Assembly (NCBI RefSeq): GCF_016863535.1
Contig: NZ_BOPB01000021.1
Location: 62,001-126,000 of the forward strand
Reading direction: 5' to 3'
Source: Micromonospora lutea
GTDB lineage: Bacteria; Actinomycetota; Actinomycetes; Mycobacteriales; Micromonosporaceae
DNA: 64,000 nt
Part shown: positions 44,939 through 53,357 of the stretch, one piece after another
Layout: the number at the start of each line of letters is the position of its first letter
Numbering within the stretch: the first letter of the stretch is position 1
The notes under the pieces: generated by a model
The model's input: only the letters and a program-made list of their open reading frames with translations
Databases searched by the model: none
Told to the model about the DNA's origin: nothing
Program-made: the position numbers and the translations under genes

Positions 44939-45230
44939 CCGCGCGGTAGGCGTCCTCGATGCGGGCGGCCAGCAGGACCTCGCCCTCGGAGAGGGGCTCG
45001 TGACCGTGCCCGACCCGGATCTGGGTGTGATCGGCGCGCCGACTGATCTCCGGCCGCAAGTGCAGCGCGTCGGCGACCACCTTCACTCGCTCGGTCAGCG
45101 CCGCGTGCTGCGTGTCGTCGATGTGGAGAGTGCGCCTGATCTGCTCACCCTCACGCGTCCAACCGGACAGTAGGGTGAGAGCGTCGCTGAGGTAGTCGTG
45201 CTTCGTCCGACCGCCGAACAGCGCACGCAT
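44925..45230 (-). CDS. Pterin-4a-carbinolamine dehydratase-like protein
   Basis: A 101-aa protein from ATG 45230, with GGGAGGT six bases upstream. It fits the PCD/DCoH fold: LLSGWTREGEQIRRTLHID, a helical segment VKVVADALHLRPEIS, and the terminal LSEGEVLLAARIEDAYRAV. The catalytic HHP triad of the family reads HLRP here, so the second histidine is missing and dehydratase activity is doubtful. A non-enzymatic role like DCoH is possible. Divergent from mutT, convergent with the SWIM gene. Confidence 0.75.
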   Translation of the reverse strand: MRALFGGRTKHDYLSDALTLLSGWTREGEQIRRTLHIDDTQHAALTERVKVVADALHLRPEISRRADHTQIRVGHGHEPLSEGEVLLAARIEDAYRAVTEG

Positions 45231-45365
45231 CACCGCACCTCCCAGGCTTCGTTGCCGGCTTGTGGCCAAATCGTCGCCGCCCCGTGTCTTTGTCGGTGCT
45301 TCTAGTCTTACGTCGCACGGAGGGTGTGTCCACGCCCACACTTCCGGGTATTCCTGGCCTGACGG

Positions 45366-45857
45366 ATGACCAAGCTACCCAAACCGCTGATTGATCTGGC
45401 ACTCTGGACGCCCGTGCGGACCGAACGGGCGAACGACGGCGGAAACGCCGTACGACGCGATCCCAAGGTGATCGTCGGCGCGGCCATCATCCGGGAGGGG
45501 CGGGTGCTGGCCTGTGCCAGATCCGCCCCGCCGGAGGTGGCGGGCATGTGGGAGTTCCCCGGCGGCAAGGTGGAGCCGGGGGAGAGTGAGACGGCGGCGC
45601 TGGCCCGCGAATGCGTCGAGGAACTGGCCGTACGGGTGGAGATCGGCGAGCGGATCGGCCGTGACGTCCGGATGGCGCACGGCCGGTCGGTGCTCAAGGT
45701 GTACGCGGCCCGCCTGCTGCACGACGACCAACCGCAGGCCCTCGAACACTCCGCCCTACGGTGGCTCTCCGCCGCCGAGCTGGACACCGTCACCTGGCTG
45801 CCTGCCGACGCCCCCATAGTCGCCGCCCTCCGTCCCATCCTGGCCCATGCCGCCTGA
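45366..45857 (+). CDS. MutT-like Nudix hydrolase
   Basis: A 163-aa protein with the Nudix box GKVEPGESETAALARECVEE followed by L. The terminal glycine of the box is replaced by alanine, but all metal-binding glutamates are present. MWEFPGG just before the box and the W near the end (LRWLSAAEL) match (deoxy)nucleotide pyrophosphohydrolases that clear oxidised nucleotides. It is divergent from the PCD-like gene. A palindromic element starts 30 bp after its stop. Confidence 0.9.
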   Translation: MTKLPKPLIDLALWTPVRTERANDGGNAVRRDPKVIVGAAIIREGRVLACARSAPPEVAGMWEFPGGKVEPGESETAALARECVEELAVRVEIGERIGRDVRMAHGRSVLKVYAARLLHDDQPQALEHSALRWLSAAELDTVTWLPADAPIVAALRPILAHAA

Positions 45858-45887
45858 CCCACCCCCTCCCACTCTGCCCGTCCACCA

Positions 45888-45947
45888 CGTTGATCATGAG
45901 CTGGACGGCAGTCTTGATCTCAAACTGCCGTCACTGCATGATCAACG
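45888..45947. repeat. Palindromic element A with GTTGATCATG ends
   Basis: CGTTGATCATG (45888-45898) and its exact complement (45937-45947) flank a second pair, GACGGCAGT (45904-45912) and ACTGCCGTC (45924-45932), making a 60-bp interrupted hairpin with an AT-rich loop. It shares its outer arm word TTGATCATGAG with element B at 46108-46176. It lies 30 bp after mutT. Confidence 0.75.
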
Positions 45948-46100
45948 GCGCTGGGACGGGGAGAGGGCTTGGCGGACGACCCAGGGGAGGTAGGCCGGGT
46001 CGAGGGTGTCCCGCCAGGTGAAGCGGAGGGGCGGGCGGGCTATGCCGAGGATTTCAGCGGCGCTCCCGTGGACCGCGTGGGCGGCCGGCCCACTCCCTGT
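45942..46100 (-). pseudogene. Possible gene fragment between two palindromic elements
   Basis: The minus strand between elements A and B reads GIARPPLRFTWRDTLDPAYL then PWVVRQALSPSQRR and stops at a TGA inside the right arm of element A (45942-45944). The tail looks protein-like in composition, but upstream residues run through element B and no start or ribosome site is apparent. It may be the 3' remnant of a gene cut by repeat insertion. I do not recognise the family. Confidence 0.3.
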
Positions 46101-46107
46101 GGATAAC

Positions 46108-46176
46108 GCGTATTGATCATGAGGTTGTCGCCCTCGGTACGGCGTGTCGGTAGCAACAACCTCATGATCAACGCGC
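46108..46176. repeat. Palindromic element B with TTGATCATGAGGTTGT arms
   Basis: TTGATCATGAGGTTGT (46113-46128) and its perfect 16-bp complement (46156-46171) enclose 27 nt; outer GCG/CGC bases (46108-46110, 46174-46176) extend the pairing. It lies 27 nt beyond the sdhB stop (minus strand) and may terminate the sdh operon. The outer sequence is shared with element A, so the two are one repeat family. Confidence 0.8.
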
Positions 46177-46202
46177 AAAAAGGCGGGTGGTGCTGGGTGG
46201 GT

Positions 46203-47306
46203 TTAGTGGTTGCGCTCGTCTTGGGTGGGGTGGGCGAAGTTGAGGTGCTCGGGGGGGAGGGGGAAGGTGACGTCGTCGCCGAAGGGCGAGGGCGCCGCGG
46301 CGCGGTCGAAGGTGAGCTCCGTCAGGGGGAGCTTCCCGCTGGCGTCGACCGCCGGGGCGGTGGGGTGCGGCACCTCGCGGTGCCAGTTGACGCCCTGCTG
46401 GGCCTGTACCTCGGCCTGGGCGTCGTGCGAGCCGCCCGCGTGGGAGTGCACACCGCCACCCGCGGCGCTGGAGCGCACCGCGCCCGGGGAGTGTTCGCTG
46501 GTCACGCTGGTCTGAGGCACCTGACCCCTCCGGAAGATCTTGCTACCGAGCCACACGAGTGGATCGTACCTGCGGTCGACGACCCGTTCCTTCATGGGGA
46601 TGATCCCGTTGTCGGTGATCTTGATGTGCTCGGGGCAGACCTCGGTGCAGCACTTGGTGATGTTGCAGAAGCCGAGGCCCTGTTCGGTCTGCGCGTAGTC
46701 CTTGCGGTCGGTCCGGGCGTCCAGCGGGTGCATGTCCAGTTCCGCGGCCCGGATGAAGTACCGGGGTCCGGAGAACGCCTGCTTGTTCTCGTCGTGGTCC
46801 CGGATCACGTGGCAGACGGTCTGGCACAGGAAGCACTCGATGCACTTGCGGAACTCCTGCGAGCGCTCCACGTCGACCTGCTGCATCCGGTAGTCGCCGG
46901 GGGCCAGGTCGGTCGGGGGAGCAAAGGCCGGCGTCTCCCGGGCCTTCTCGTAGTTGAACGACACGTCGGTGACCAGGTCCCGGATGACCGGGAACGTCCG
47001 CAGCGGGGTCACCGTGATCGTCTCGTTCTCCTCGAACGTCGACATCCGGGTCATGCAGCCGAGCTTGGGCATCCCGTTGATCTCCATGGAGCAGGAGCCG
47101 CACTTGCCCGCCTTGCAGTTCCACCGACAGGCCAGGTCGGGCGCATCGGTGGCCTGGAGCCGGTGGATCACGTCGAGGACCACTTCGCCCTCGTTGACCT
47201 CGACCATGTAGTCCTGCAGGTCGCCGCCCTCGGCGTCGCCCCGCCAGATCCGGAACTGGCGCTTCGCGGCCGGCTTGCCGGGCGCCCCAGACGTTTCAGT
47301 ACCCAT
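46203..47306 (-). CDS. sdhB: Succinate dehydrogenase iron-sulfur subunit with C-terminal extension
   Basis: A 367-aa protein. Residues 1-120 carry the [2Fe-2S] motif CRWNCKAGKCGSCSMEING. Residues 140-250 carry the [4Fe-4S] and [3Fe-4S] motifs CIECFLCQTVC and CNITKCCTEVCPEHIKI. The usual SdhB end is reached near RRYDPLVWLGSKIFRR (about 255). A further 110 residues rich in His, Pro and Ala end FPLPPEHLNFAHPTQDERNH. SdhB passes electrons from SdhA toward the membrane subunit. It lies three bases after sdhA; last gene of sdhCAB. Confidence 0.95.
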   Translation of the reverse strand: MGTETSGAPGKPAAKRQFRIWRGDAEGGDLQDYMVEVNEGEVVLDVIHRLQATDAPDLACRWNCKAGKCGSCSMEINGMPKLGCMTRMSTFEENETITVTPLRTFPVIRDLVTDVSFNYEKARETPAFAPPTDLAPGDYRMQQVDVERSQEFRKCIECFLCQTVCHVIRDHDENKQAFSGPRYFIRAAELDMHPLDARTDRKDYAQTEQGLGFCNITKCCTEVCPEHIKITDNGIIPMKERVVDRRYDPLVWLGSKIFRRGQVPQTSVTSEHSPGAVRSSAAGGGVHSHAGGSHDAQAEVQAQQGVNWHREVPHPTAPAVDASGKLPLTELTFDRAAAPSPFGDDVTFPLPPEHLNFAHPTQDERNH

Positions 47307-47309
47307 TCC

Positions 47310-49280
47310 TCAGCGCTCCTTCTCGGCGTCGGCGTCGGCAGCGGTGTCAGCAGCGGCACCGGTAGCGGCGTCGGTCGCGACGAGGGCGTCGAACTCGGTG
47401 AGTTCCTCGTCGGTGAGGTACTTGGCCAACTCCGCGCGGTCGAACAGGCCGACCAGTTCCGGGCGCATCTTCGGCAGCGGCTTGCGCGCCAACCGGACGA
47501 CGTCACCGGCGAGCGAGCAGACCAGGTTGACCCGCCGCCACTGCGGATCCATGGTGGGGAAGTCCTCGCGGGTGTGGCCGCCGCGCGACTCGCGCCGCTC
47601 CAGCGCCGCCTTCGCGGTGCACTCGGAGACGACCAGCATGTTGCGCAGGTCCAGCGCCAGGTGCCAACCCGGGTTGTACTTCCGGCCGCCGGCGGCGCTG
47701 ACCTTCGCCACCCGTTCGCGCAGCTCCGCCAGGCGGACCAACGCGTCCTCCAGCTCGGCCTCCCGCCGGATGATGCCGACCAGATCCCCCATCACCGCCT
47801 GCAGGTCCTGCTGGAGGGTGTACGGATTCTCGCCGGTGTCCCGGTGCAACGGCGCCAGCGCCGTCTCCACGGCGGTCTCCACCGCCGTCACCGCCACCCG
47901 AGGCCGACCGGTGAGCTGGTCGACGTAGGTGGCCGCGTGGCCACCCGCCCGCTTGCCGAAGACCAGCAGGTCGGACAGGGAGTTGCCGCCCAGCCGGTTG
48001 GAGCCGTGCATGCCGCCGGAGACCTCACCGGCGGCGAACAGGCCGCGCACCGAGCCGTACGCGGCGCCGCTGTCCGGGTCGACCTCGATGCCACCCATCA
48101 CGTAGTGGCAGGTCGGTCCGACCTCCATCGCCTCCTTGGTGATGTCGACGTCGGCCAGTCCCTTGAACTGGTGGTGCATCGACGGCAGGCGACGCCGGAT
48201 TTCCTCGGCCGGCAGCCGGGAGGCGATGTCCAGGTAGACGCCGCCAGCCGGCGTACCCCGACCGGCCTTGACCTCGCTGTTGATCGCCCGCGCGACCTCG
48301 TCGCGGGGCAGCAGCTCCGGCGGGCGCCGGTTGTTGTCCGGGTCGGTGTACCAGCGGTCCGCCTCCTCGGGCGTCTCCGCGTACTGCTTGCGGAAGACGT
48401 CGGGGACGTAGTCGAACATGAACCGCTTGCCCTCGGAGTTCTTCAGGATGCCACCGTCACCGCGGACCGACTCGGTGACCAGGATGCCCTTGACCGACGG
48501 TGGCCAGACCATGCCGGTCGGGTGGAACTGGAGAAACTCCATGTTGATCAGAGTGGCCCCGGCGCGCAGCGCCAGCGCGTGGCCGTCCCCGGTGTACTCC
48601 CACGAGTTCGAGGTGACCTTGTAGGACCGGCCGACGCCGCCGGTGGCGAGTACCACGGCGGGCGCCTCGAAGAGGATGAACTCGCCGGACTCCCGGTAGT
48701 AGCCGAACGCGCCGGCGATCCGATCGCCGTCGAGCAGCAGCTCGGTGATGGTCGTCTCGTCGAAGACCCGGATCCGGGCGTCGTACGAGCCGTGCTCGCG
48801 CTTGTCCTCCTGCTGCAACGAGACGATCTTCTGCTGCAGGGTACGGATCAGCTCCAGGCCGGTCCGGTCGCCGACGTGGGCCAGTCGGGGGTACTCGTGG
48901 CCGCCGAAGTTGCGCTGCGAGATCTTGCCGTCCTTGGTGCGGTCGAACAGCGCGCCGTACGTCTCCAACTCCCAGATCCGCTGCGGCGACTCCTTGGCGT
49001 GCAGCTCCGCCATCCGGAAGTTGTTGAGGAACTTGCCGCCGCGCATGGTGTCCCGGAAGTGCACCTGCCAGCTGTCCCGGCTGTTCACGTTCCCCATGGC
49101 CGCGGCGGCCCCGCCCTCGGCCATCACCGTGTGGGCCTTGCCGAAGAGCGACTTGGAGATGATGGCGGTCTTCTTGCCGGCCAGCCGCGCCTCGATCGCC
49201 GCGCGCAGGCCGGCGCCGCCGGCCCCGATCACGACGACGTCGTAGTGGTGTCGTTCGATGCGAGTGGTAGTGGTCGTCAT
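47310..49280 (-). CDS. sdhA: Succinate dehydrogenase flavoprotein subunit
   Basis: A 656-aa FAD enzyme oxidising succinate to fumarate. It shows the dinucleotide-binding VVVIGAGGAGLRAAIEARLA, the covalent-FAD histidine in LFGKAHTVMAEGGAAAAMGN, EFLQFHPTGM, and the active-site region TESVRGDGGILKN with MGGIEVD and GEVSGGMHGSNRLGGNSL. ATG 49280 was chosen because MTTTTTRIERHHYDVVVIG is the usual distance before the FAD motif. The C-terminus is alanine/aspartate-rich. It sits between sdhC and sdhB. Confidence 0.96.
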   Translation of the reverse strand: MTTTTTRIERHHYDVVVIGAGGAGLRAAIEARLAGKKTAIISKSLFGKAHTVMAEGGAAAAMGNVNSRDSWQVHFRDTMRGGKFLNNFRMAELHAKESPQRIWELETYGALFDRTKDGKISQRNFGGHEYPRLAHVGDRTGLELIRTLQQKIVSLQQEDKREHGSYDARIRVFDETTITELLLDGDRIAGAFGYYRESGEFILFEAPAVVLATGGVGRSYKVTSNSWEYTGDGHALALRAGATLINMEFLQFHPTGMVWPPSVKGILVTESVRGDGGILKNSEGKRFMFDYVPDVFRKQYAETPEEADRWYTDPDNNRRPPELLPRDEVARAINSEVKAGRGTPAGGVYLDIASRLPAEEIRRRLPSMHHQFKGLADVDITKEAMEVGPTCHYVMGGIEVDPDSGAAYGSVRGLFAAGEVSGGMHGSNRLGGNSLSDLLVFGKRAGGHAATYVDQLTGRPRVAVTAVETAVETALAPLHRDTGENPYTLQQDLQAVMGDLVGIIRREAELEDALVRLAELRERVAKVSAAGGRKYNPGWHLALDLRNMLVVSECTAKAALERRESRGGHTREDFPTMDPQWRRVNLVCSLAGDVVRLARKPLPKMRPELVGLFDRAELAKYLTDEELTEFDALVATDAATGAAADTAADADAEKER

Positions 49281-49291
49281 GTCAGGGGCCC

Positions 49292-50098
49292 TCAGTTGAT
49301 GAACCGCAGGTCGGAGATCCACCCGGCGGCGACGGACATGACGTAGAAGTCGGTCAGCGCCAGCGTGCCGAGCGTGATCCAGGCGAGCTGCATGTGCCGG
49401 ACGTTGAGCCAGGAGATGTAGCCCCAGGCCCGGTAGCGGACGGGATGCTTGGAGAAGTGCTTGAGTCGCCCGCCGATGATGTGCCGGCAGGAGTGGCAGG
49501 AGATCGTGTAAGCCCAGAGCATGATCACGTTGCCGAGCAGGATCAGGTTGCCCAGGCCGATCCCGAAGCCCTGCGGGGTGTTGAAGGCGAGGATCGCGTC
49601 CCAGCTGTTGATCAGCGAGATGATCACCGCGAAGTAGAAGAAGTAGCGGTGCGAGTTCTGCACGATCAGCGGGAACCGGGTCTCACCGCTGTAGGAGGCG
49701 TGGCCGTCGGGCACCGCGCAGGCCGGCGGCGAGAGCCAGAACGACCGGTAGTACGCCTTGCGGTAGTAGTAGCAGGTCAGCCGGAACAGCAGCAGGAACG
49801 GCAGGGTGAACGCGGCGTCCGGGATGATCCACCAGCCGGGGAGGTACTGCCCGAAGTGGGAGGCCTCCGGGATGCACCGGTCGGTCACGCACGGGGAGTA
49901 GAACGGGGTCAGGTAGCTGAACTCCTCGACCCAGTACCACTTGTGCATGAAGACCCGGACCGTCGCGTACGCAACCCACGCGCTGAGCCCGATGACCGTG
50001 ATCAGCGGGGCAAACCACCAACGGTCCGTCCGCAACGTCTTCGCCGCGATGGCGGCGCGTGCGCGCACACCCTGCGGTCTCGTTGCCGATGATGTCAT
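49292..50098 (-). CDS. sdhC: Succinate dehydrogenase membrane subunit, actinobacterial Sdh1 type
   Basis: A 268-aa membrane protein with five to six hydrophobic segments, larger than classical SdhC. It contains CHSCRH at 201-206 (within YTISCHSCRHIIGG) and other conserved cysteine/histidine positions (NSHRYFFYF). From memory, the mycobacterial Sdh1 enzyme has a membrane-embedded Rieske-type cluster instead of haem; these Cys/His residues would suit that, and no separate SdhD is encoded. AGGGAG precedes the ATG. First gene of sdhCAB. Confidence 0.88.
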   Translation of the reverse strand: MTSSATRPQGVRARAAIAAKTLRTDRWWFAPLITVIGLSAWVAYATVRVFMHKWYWVEEFSYLTPFYSPCVTDRCIPEASHFGQYLPGWWIIPDAAFTLPFLLLFRLTCYYYRKAYYRSFWLSPPACAVPDGHASYSGETRFPLIVQNSHRYFFYFAVIISLINSWDAILAFNTPQGFGIGLGNLILLGNVIMLWAYTISCHSCRHIIGGRLKHFSKHPVRYRAWGYISWLNVRHMQLAWITLGTLALTDFYVMSVAAGWISDLRFIN

Positions 50099-50369
50099 TC
50101 GCGTCGTCTCCCTGACGGGGCCCTGTCACGGGCGGGCGGAACACTTCCGGACGGCGCACGGACCGGGCGAACCCACCTCCGCGTGCCGCGTCATGCGCAC
50201 ACCAACGACCGCACCGGGCGTACCGGAGCAGCTAAGTGACACACGTTACGCCGATCTAGGCGGGCCGTCCGCGCAAGGCAGTGTCCCGTGTGTCCCGCTC
50301 TTTGGAAAGCCTCCCGCCAAGATCAATCTGTGAGTGCGCAGAAAAGATCGTTCAGCGGCGGACGGATGG
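50099..50369. other. Intergenic region upstream of sdhC
   Basis: The 271 bp between the tldE stop and the sdhC start should contain the sdh promoter and the tldE terminator. I found no hairpin with a clear stem, no repeat family member and no convincing ORF. The stretch around 50235-50260 is comparatively AT-rich and is the likeliest promoter site. Confidence 0.4.
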
Positions 50370-51815
50370 TCAGCCGGACGCCCCGCCGGTGAAGTTCCAC
50401 GAGGCCAGCCGCAGCGACGGTGCCTCCCACCAGACACCGTCCACGTGGTCCGGCAGGCGTACCGCGTGCCGGCCCGTCTCCAGCACCGCGCCGGGCGCGA
50501 GCGCCCGGGGGTACGACTCGGTGAAACGCAGATCACGGACCGCCCGAGTGACCCGACCGTCCTCGACCAGCCACAGTCCGTTGCGGGTCAAACCGGTGAC
50601 GACCAGGCTCAACGGGTCCAGGACCCGGGTGTACCAGAGGTCACTGACCAGCAGCCCACGCTCCATCCGGGAAACCAGGGCGGCGGTGTCCGGATCGCCG
50701 ATCGCGTCGCCCAGCGAAGTGCCCCCGGTCGCGCCGGCCGGAACGGTTGCCGTGGCCGCCATCGCGGTGGCCGCCATCCCGGCGGGCCGCAGCCGCAGGT
50801 TGCGGGGGATCGGGCCGAAGGTCGCGCTGCCGGCCCAGGCGTGACCGGTGGAGGCGACACCCAGCTCGGCGGCGCTGCGCCGATCGTGGGTCACGGCGCT
50901 GGTGGTGCCCGCGTCCACCAGGGTCAGCGGCCGGCTCGGCGTGCCCTCCAGGTCGAACGGCAGGCCCGAGGCCGCCAGCGGATCGTCGACCAGGGTCACC
51001 GTGCGGTCGAACTGGGCCACCCCGGGGGCGGCGAACGACTGCCGTTCGGCGTACCGCCGCCCGTTGAAGCCGTACCAGGCCAGGTTCTTCAGCAGGTCCG
51101 CGACGGCTGCCGGCTCCAACACCACCGGGTAGCGCCCCGGTGACAGCTCGACCGGTCGGGTCGCCGCCCGCGCCTTCGCCGCGGCCCGCCACCCCAGGCC
51201 GGCGCCGTCGAGATCGGCGAGCCGGTCGACGTGCTGCCGAGCGGTGCCGTCCGCGCCACCGGTCCGGGCGATCCCGTCCATCGCCGCCTCGGCCGCCTGC
51301 CCCTGCGCGGAGTGGCCGGCCGAGTTGGCGAACGCCGCCACGCGGTGACCAGTGCGGCAGTAGCCCGCGGTTTCCAACCCGTCGGCCGCGTCGACGAATG
51401 CCCGAACCAGGGCGGCCCGCTCATCCGGCCCGGCGTGGGCCGTGGCCGGATCCCACTCCGGCGTGGCGGTCACCGGCGCCGACGGGGCGAGTCCCGGCCA
51501 CGCCGGATCCGGCGAAATGATCCGGGCCGCCGCCAGCACCCGCTCCACCAGCGTGTGCAGCCCGTCGGCGGTGATCGTGTCGCCGCTGCCGGCGGCGGTA
51601 CGCCCGGCCAGGTGGACCCGCAGCCGGACATCCACCGAGGACGCGGCCACGTTCTGGTGGATGGTCGAATTGGCGAACCGGGTCAACGCCGACTCGGTGC
51701 GGGTCACCGTCACCTCCGCCTGCGCGGCCGATCCGGCCAGCCGGGTGACCAGATCCACGACGCGGCTGGCGATCTCCAACTCCTCGGCACCGGCTCGCGC
51801 CGGCGCGCCACTCAC
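50370..51815 (-). CDS. tldE: TldE/PmbA-type metalloprotease partner
   Basis: A 481-aa protein from GTG 51815, with AGGAGG four bases upstream. N-terminal alpha/beta domain (QAEVTVTRTESALTRFANS) and C-terminal beta-barrel domain (YPVVLEPAAVADLLKNLAWYGFN, LVVTGLTRNGLWLVEDGRVT) match TldE. There is no HExxxH motif, as expected for the non-catalytic partner. With TldD it forms a protease that degrades or matures small unfolded peptides in the cytoplasm. It follows tldD after 73 bp. Confidence 0.92.
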   Translation of the reverse strand: MSGAPARAGAEELEIASRVVDLVTRLAGSAAQAEVTVTRTESALTRFANSTIHQNVAASSVDVRLRVHLAGRTAAGSGDTITADGLHTLVERVLAAARIISPDPAWPGLAPSAPVTATPEWDPATAHAGPDERAALVRAFVDAADGLETAGYCRTGHRVAAFANSAGHSAQGQAAEAAMDGIARTGGADGTARQHVDRLADLDGAGLGWRAAAKARAATRPVELSPGRYPVVLEPAAVADLLKNLAWYGFNGRRYAERQSFAAPGVAQFDRTVTLVDDPLAASGLPFDLEGTPSRPLTLVDAGTTSAVTHDRRSAAELGVASTGHAWAGSATFGPIPRNLRLRPAGMAATAMAATATVPAGATGGTSLGDAIGDPDTAALVSRMERGLLVSDLWYTRVLDPLSLVVTGLTRNGLWLVEDGRVTRAVRDLRFTESYPRALAPGAVLETGRHAVRLPDHVDGVWWEAPSLRLASWNFTGGASG

Positions 51816-51888
51816 GCCGCCTCCTCGTGATGGGCCATGTCGTCCGGCGCCCCCACCCCGCGTTGACGACTCGCCCACTGGCGCTCGG

Positions 51889-53325
51889 TCACGCGCGTAC
51901 CCCCACCCGGACGTCGCGGAAGCGGGCCGGTGCCGCCGGGTGCCCGGTGTGCCCGACCTGGCCCGGCTGGCCCTTGCCGCAGTTCGGGGTGCCCCACGGG
52001 ACCGTCTCGGAGGAGAGCATGTCCATCGAACGCCAGAACAGCGGGCCGATGCCGGTGTACGTCGGGTTGCGCAGCATCCGTCCGCGGCGGCCGTTACGGA
52101 TTTCCCAGCCGATCTCGCAGCCGAACTGGAAGTTCAGCCGTTTGTCGTCGATGGACCAGGACCGGTTGACATCCATCAGCACCCCCTCGTCGGTGGCGGC
52201 GACGATCTCCTCCAGGGTGTGCGGGCCGGGTTCCAGACCCACGTTCGTCATCCGCACCATCGGCAGCCGCGCCCACCCGTCGGCACGGACGCTGCCGCCG
52301 TGATCGAGACCCGCCACAGCGGCCGAGTCCCGACCCGCCAGCACGCCCACCCAGCGGCCGTCGCGCACCGCGTCGCGCTTGACCGCCGGTGAACCCTCGT
52401 CGTCGTAGCCGAAACTACCCAGCGCGCCGGGGATGGTCGGGTCGATGGTGATGTTCATCAGCTCGGACCCGTACCGCAGTGAACCGAGCTGTGCGAGATC
52501 CAGCCATGAGGTGCCGGCGAAGGCCGCCTCCCAGCCGAGGATGCGGTCCAGTTCGATGGCGTGCCCGACCGACTCGTGGATCTGCAGGGCCAACTGCTCG
52601 CCACCCAGAATCAGGTCGGTCTCGCCGGTGGGGCAGAGCGGCGCGGTCAACAGCGCCCGCGACTCCTCGGCGATCCGTGCCGCGTGCGCGGTCAACTCCA
52701 GCGAGTCGACCAGTTCCCATCCGGTGGTGCCGTACTGGCCACGGTAGCTGGGCCAGGACCGACGTTGGGTCTCGCCGTCACCCACGGAGGTGGCCGAGAT
52801 GCCGCCGCCGCACTCGCGGATGCGCTGGTCGATGCGGTGCCCTTCACTGGAGACGAACCATTTCGCGGTGTCCCAGATCTGGTAGAGCCCCTCGGTGAGG
52901 TCGGCGCCGTGCTCGGTCATGAGGCTGGTGGCCGCTACCAGCAGGTCACCCTTCGCGGCGAGGGAGACGCCGAGCGGATCCACCTCGCAGGGCGAGGACC
53001 AACTCGCTGTGGTCGGGGCCACCGCGACCAGGTCGATTGGCGGACCGGGGACCAGACCACTGGCCAGCGCGGTCCGTGCGGCCCGGTGGCCGGCGTCGCG
53101 GGCGGCCAGGTCGGACAGCTCCGGTACGGCGTGGAAGCCCCAACTCGAATCAACCAGCGCGCGTACGCCCAGTCCGACGCTCTCGTCCTGGGTCAGCGAC
53201 TCGATGTCGCCGTTACGGGCGGTCATCGACTCGTAGCGCCGGTGCATCACCCGCACGTCGGCGTAGCGGGCTCCGGCGTCCAGCGCCGCCTGCACGGCGG
53301 CCTCGGCCACGTCGAACTCGCTCAT
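51889..53325 (-). CDS. tldD: TldD metalloprotease
   Basis: A 478-aa protein with the family zinc motif HExxxH as HESVGH at residues 250-255 and the third-ligand region NCGKGQPGQ near the C-terminus. The N-terminus SEFDVAEAAVQAALDAGARY and MTARNGDIESL are typical. Catalytic subunit of the TldD/TldE complex, known from microcin maturation and CcdA degradation in E. coli. No bacteriocin precursor was recognised nearby. Confidence 0.94.
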   Translation of the reverse strand: MSEFDVAEAAVQAALDAGARYADVRVMHRRYESMTARNGDIESLTQDESVGLGVRALVDSSWGFHAVPELSDLAARDAGHRAARTALASGLVPGPPIDLVAVAPTTASWSSPCEVDPLGVSLAAKGDLLVAATSLMTEHGADLTEGLYQIWDTAKWFVSSEGHRIDQRIRECGGGISATSVGDGETQRRSWPSYRGQYGTTGWELVDSLELTAHAARIAEESRALLTAPLCPTGETDLILGGEQLALQIHESVGHAIELDRILGWEAAFAGTSWLDLAQLGSLRYGSELMNITIDPTIPGALGSFGYDDEGSPAVKRDAVRDGRWVGVLAGRDSAAVAGLDHGGSVRADGWARLPMVRMTNVGLEPGPHTLEEIVAATDEGVLMDVNRSWSIDDKRLNFQFGCEIGWEIRNGRRGRMLRNPTYTGIGPLFWRSMDMLSSETVPWGTPNCGKGQPGQVGHTGHPAAPARFRDVRVGVRA

Positions 53326-53357
53326 GGCCCGACCCTAGGCCAGCCGACCGACAACCG

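Noticed and set aside
46113..49346. A 1077-codon plus-strand ORF opposite sdhB and sdhA
   Set aside because: Antisense shadow of SdhA/SdhB, Val/Asp/His-rich with no recognisable domain, and it begins inside palindromic element B.
51889..53325. TldD/TldE as part of a bacteriocin (RiPP) cluster
   Set aside because: No precursor peptide, modification enzyme or dedicated exporter was recognised next to them; the neighbours are sdh, Uma2 and S9 peptidase genes, so a housekeeping protease is more likely.
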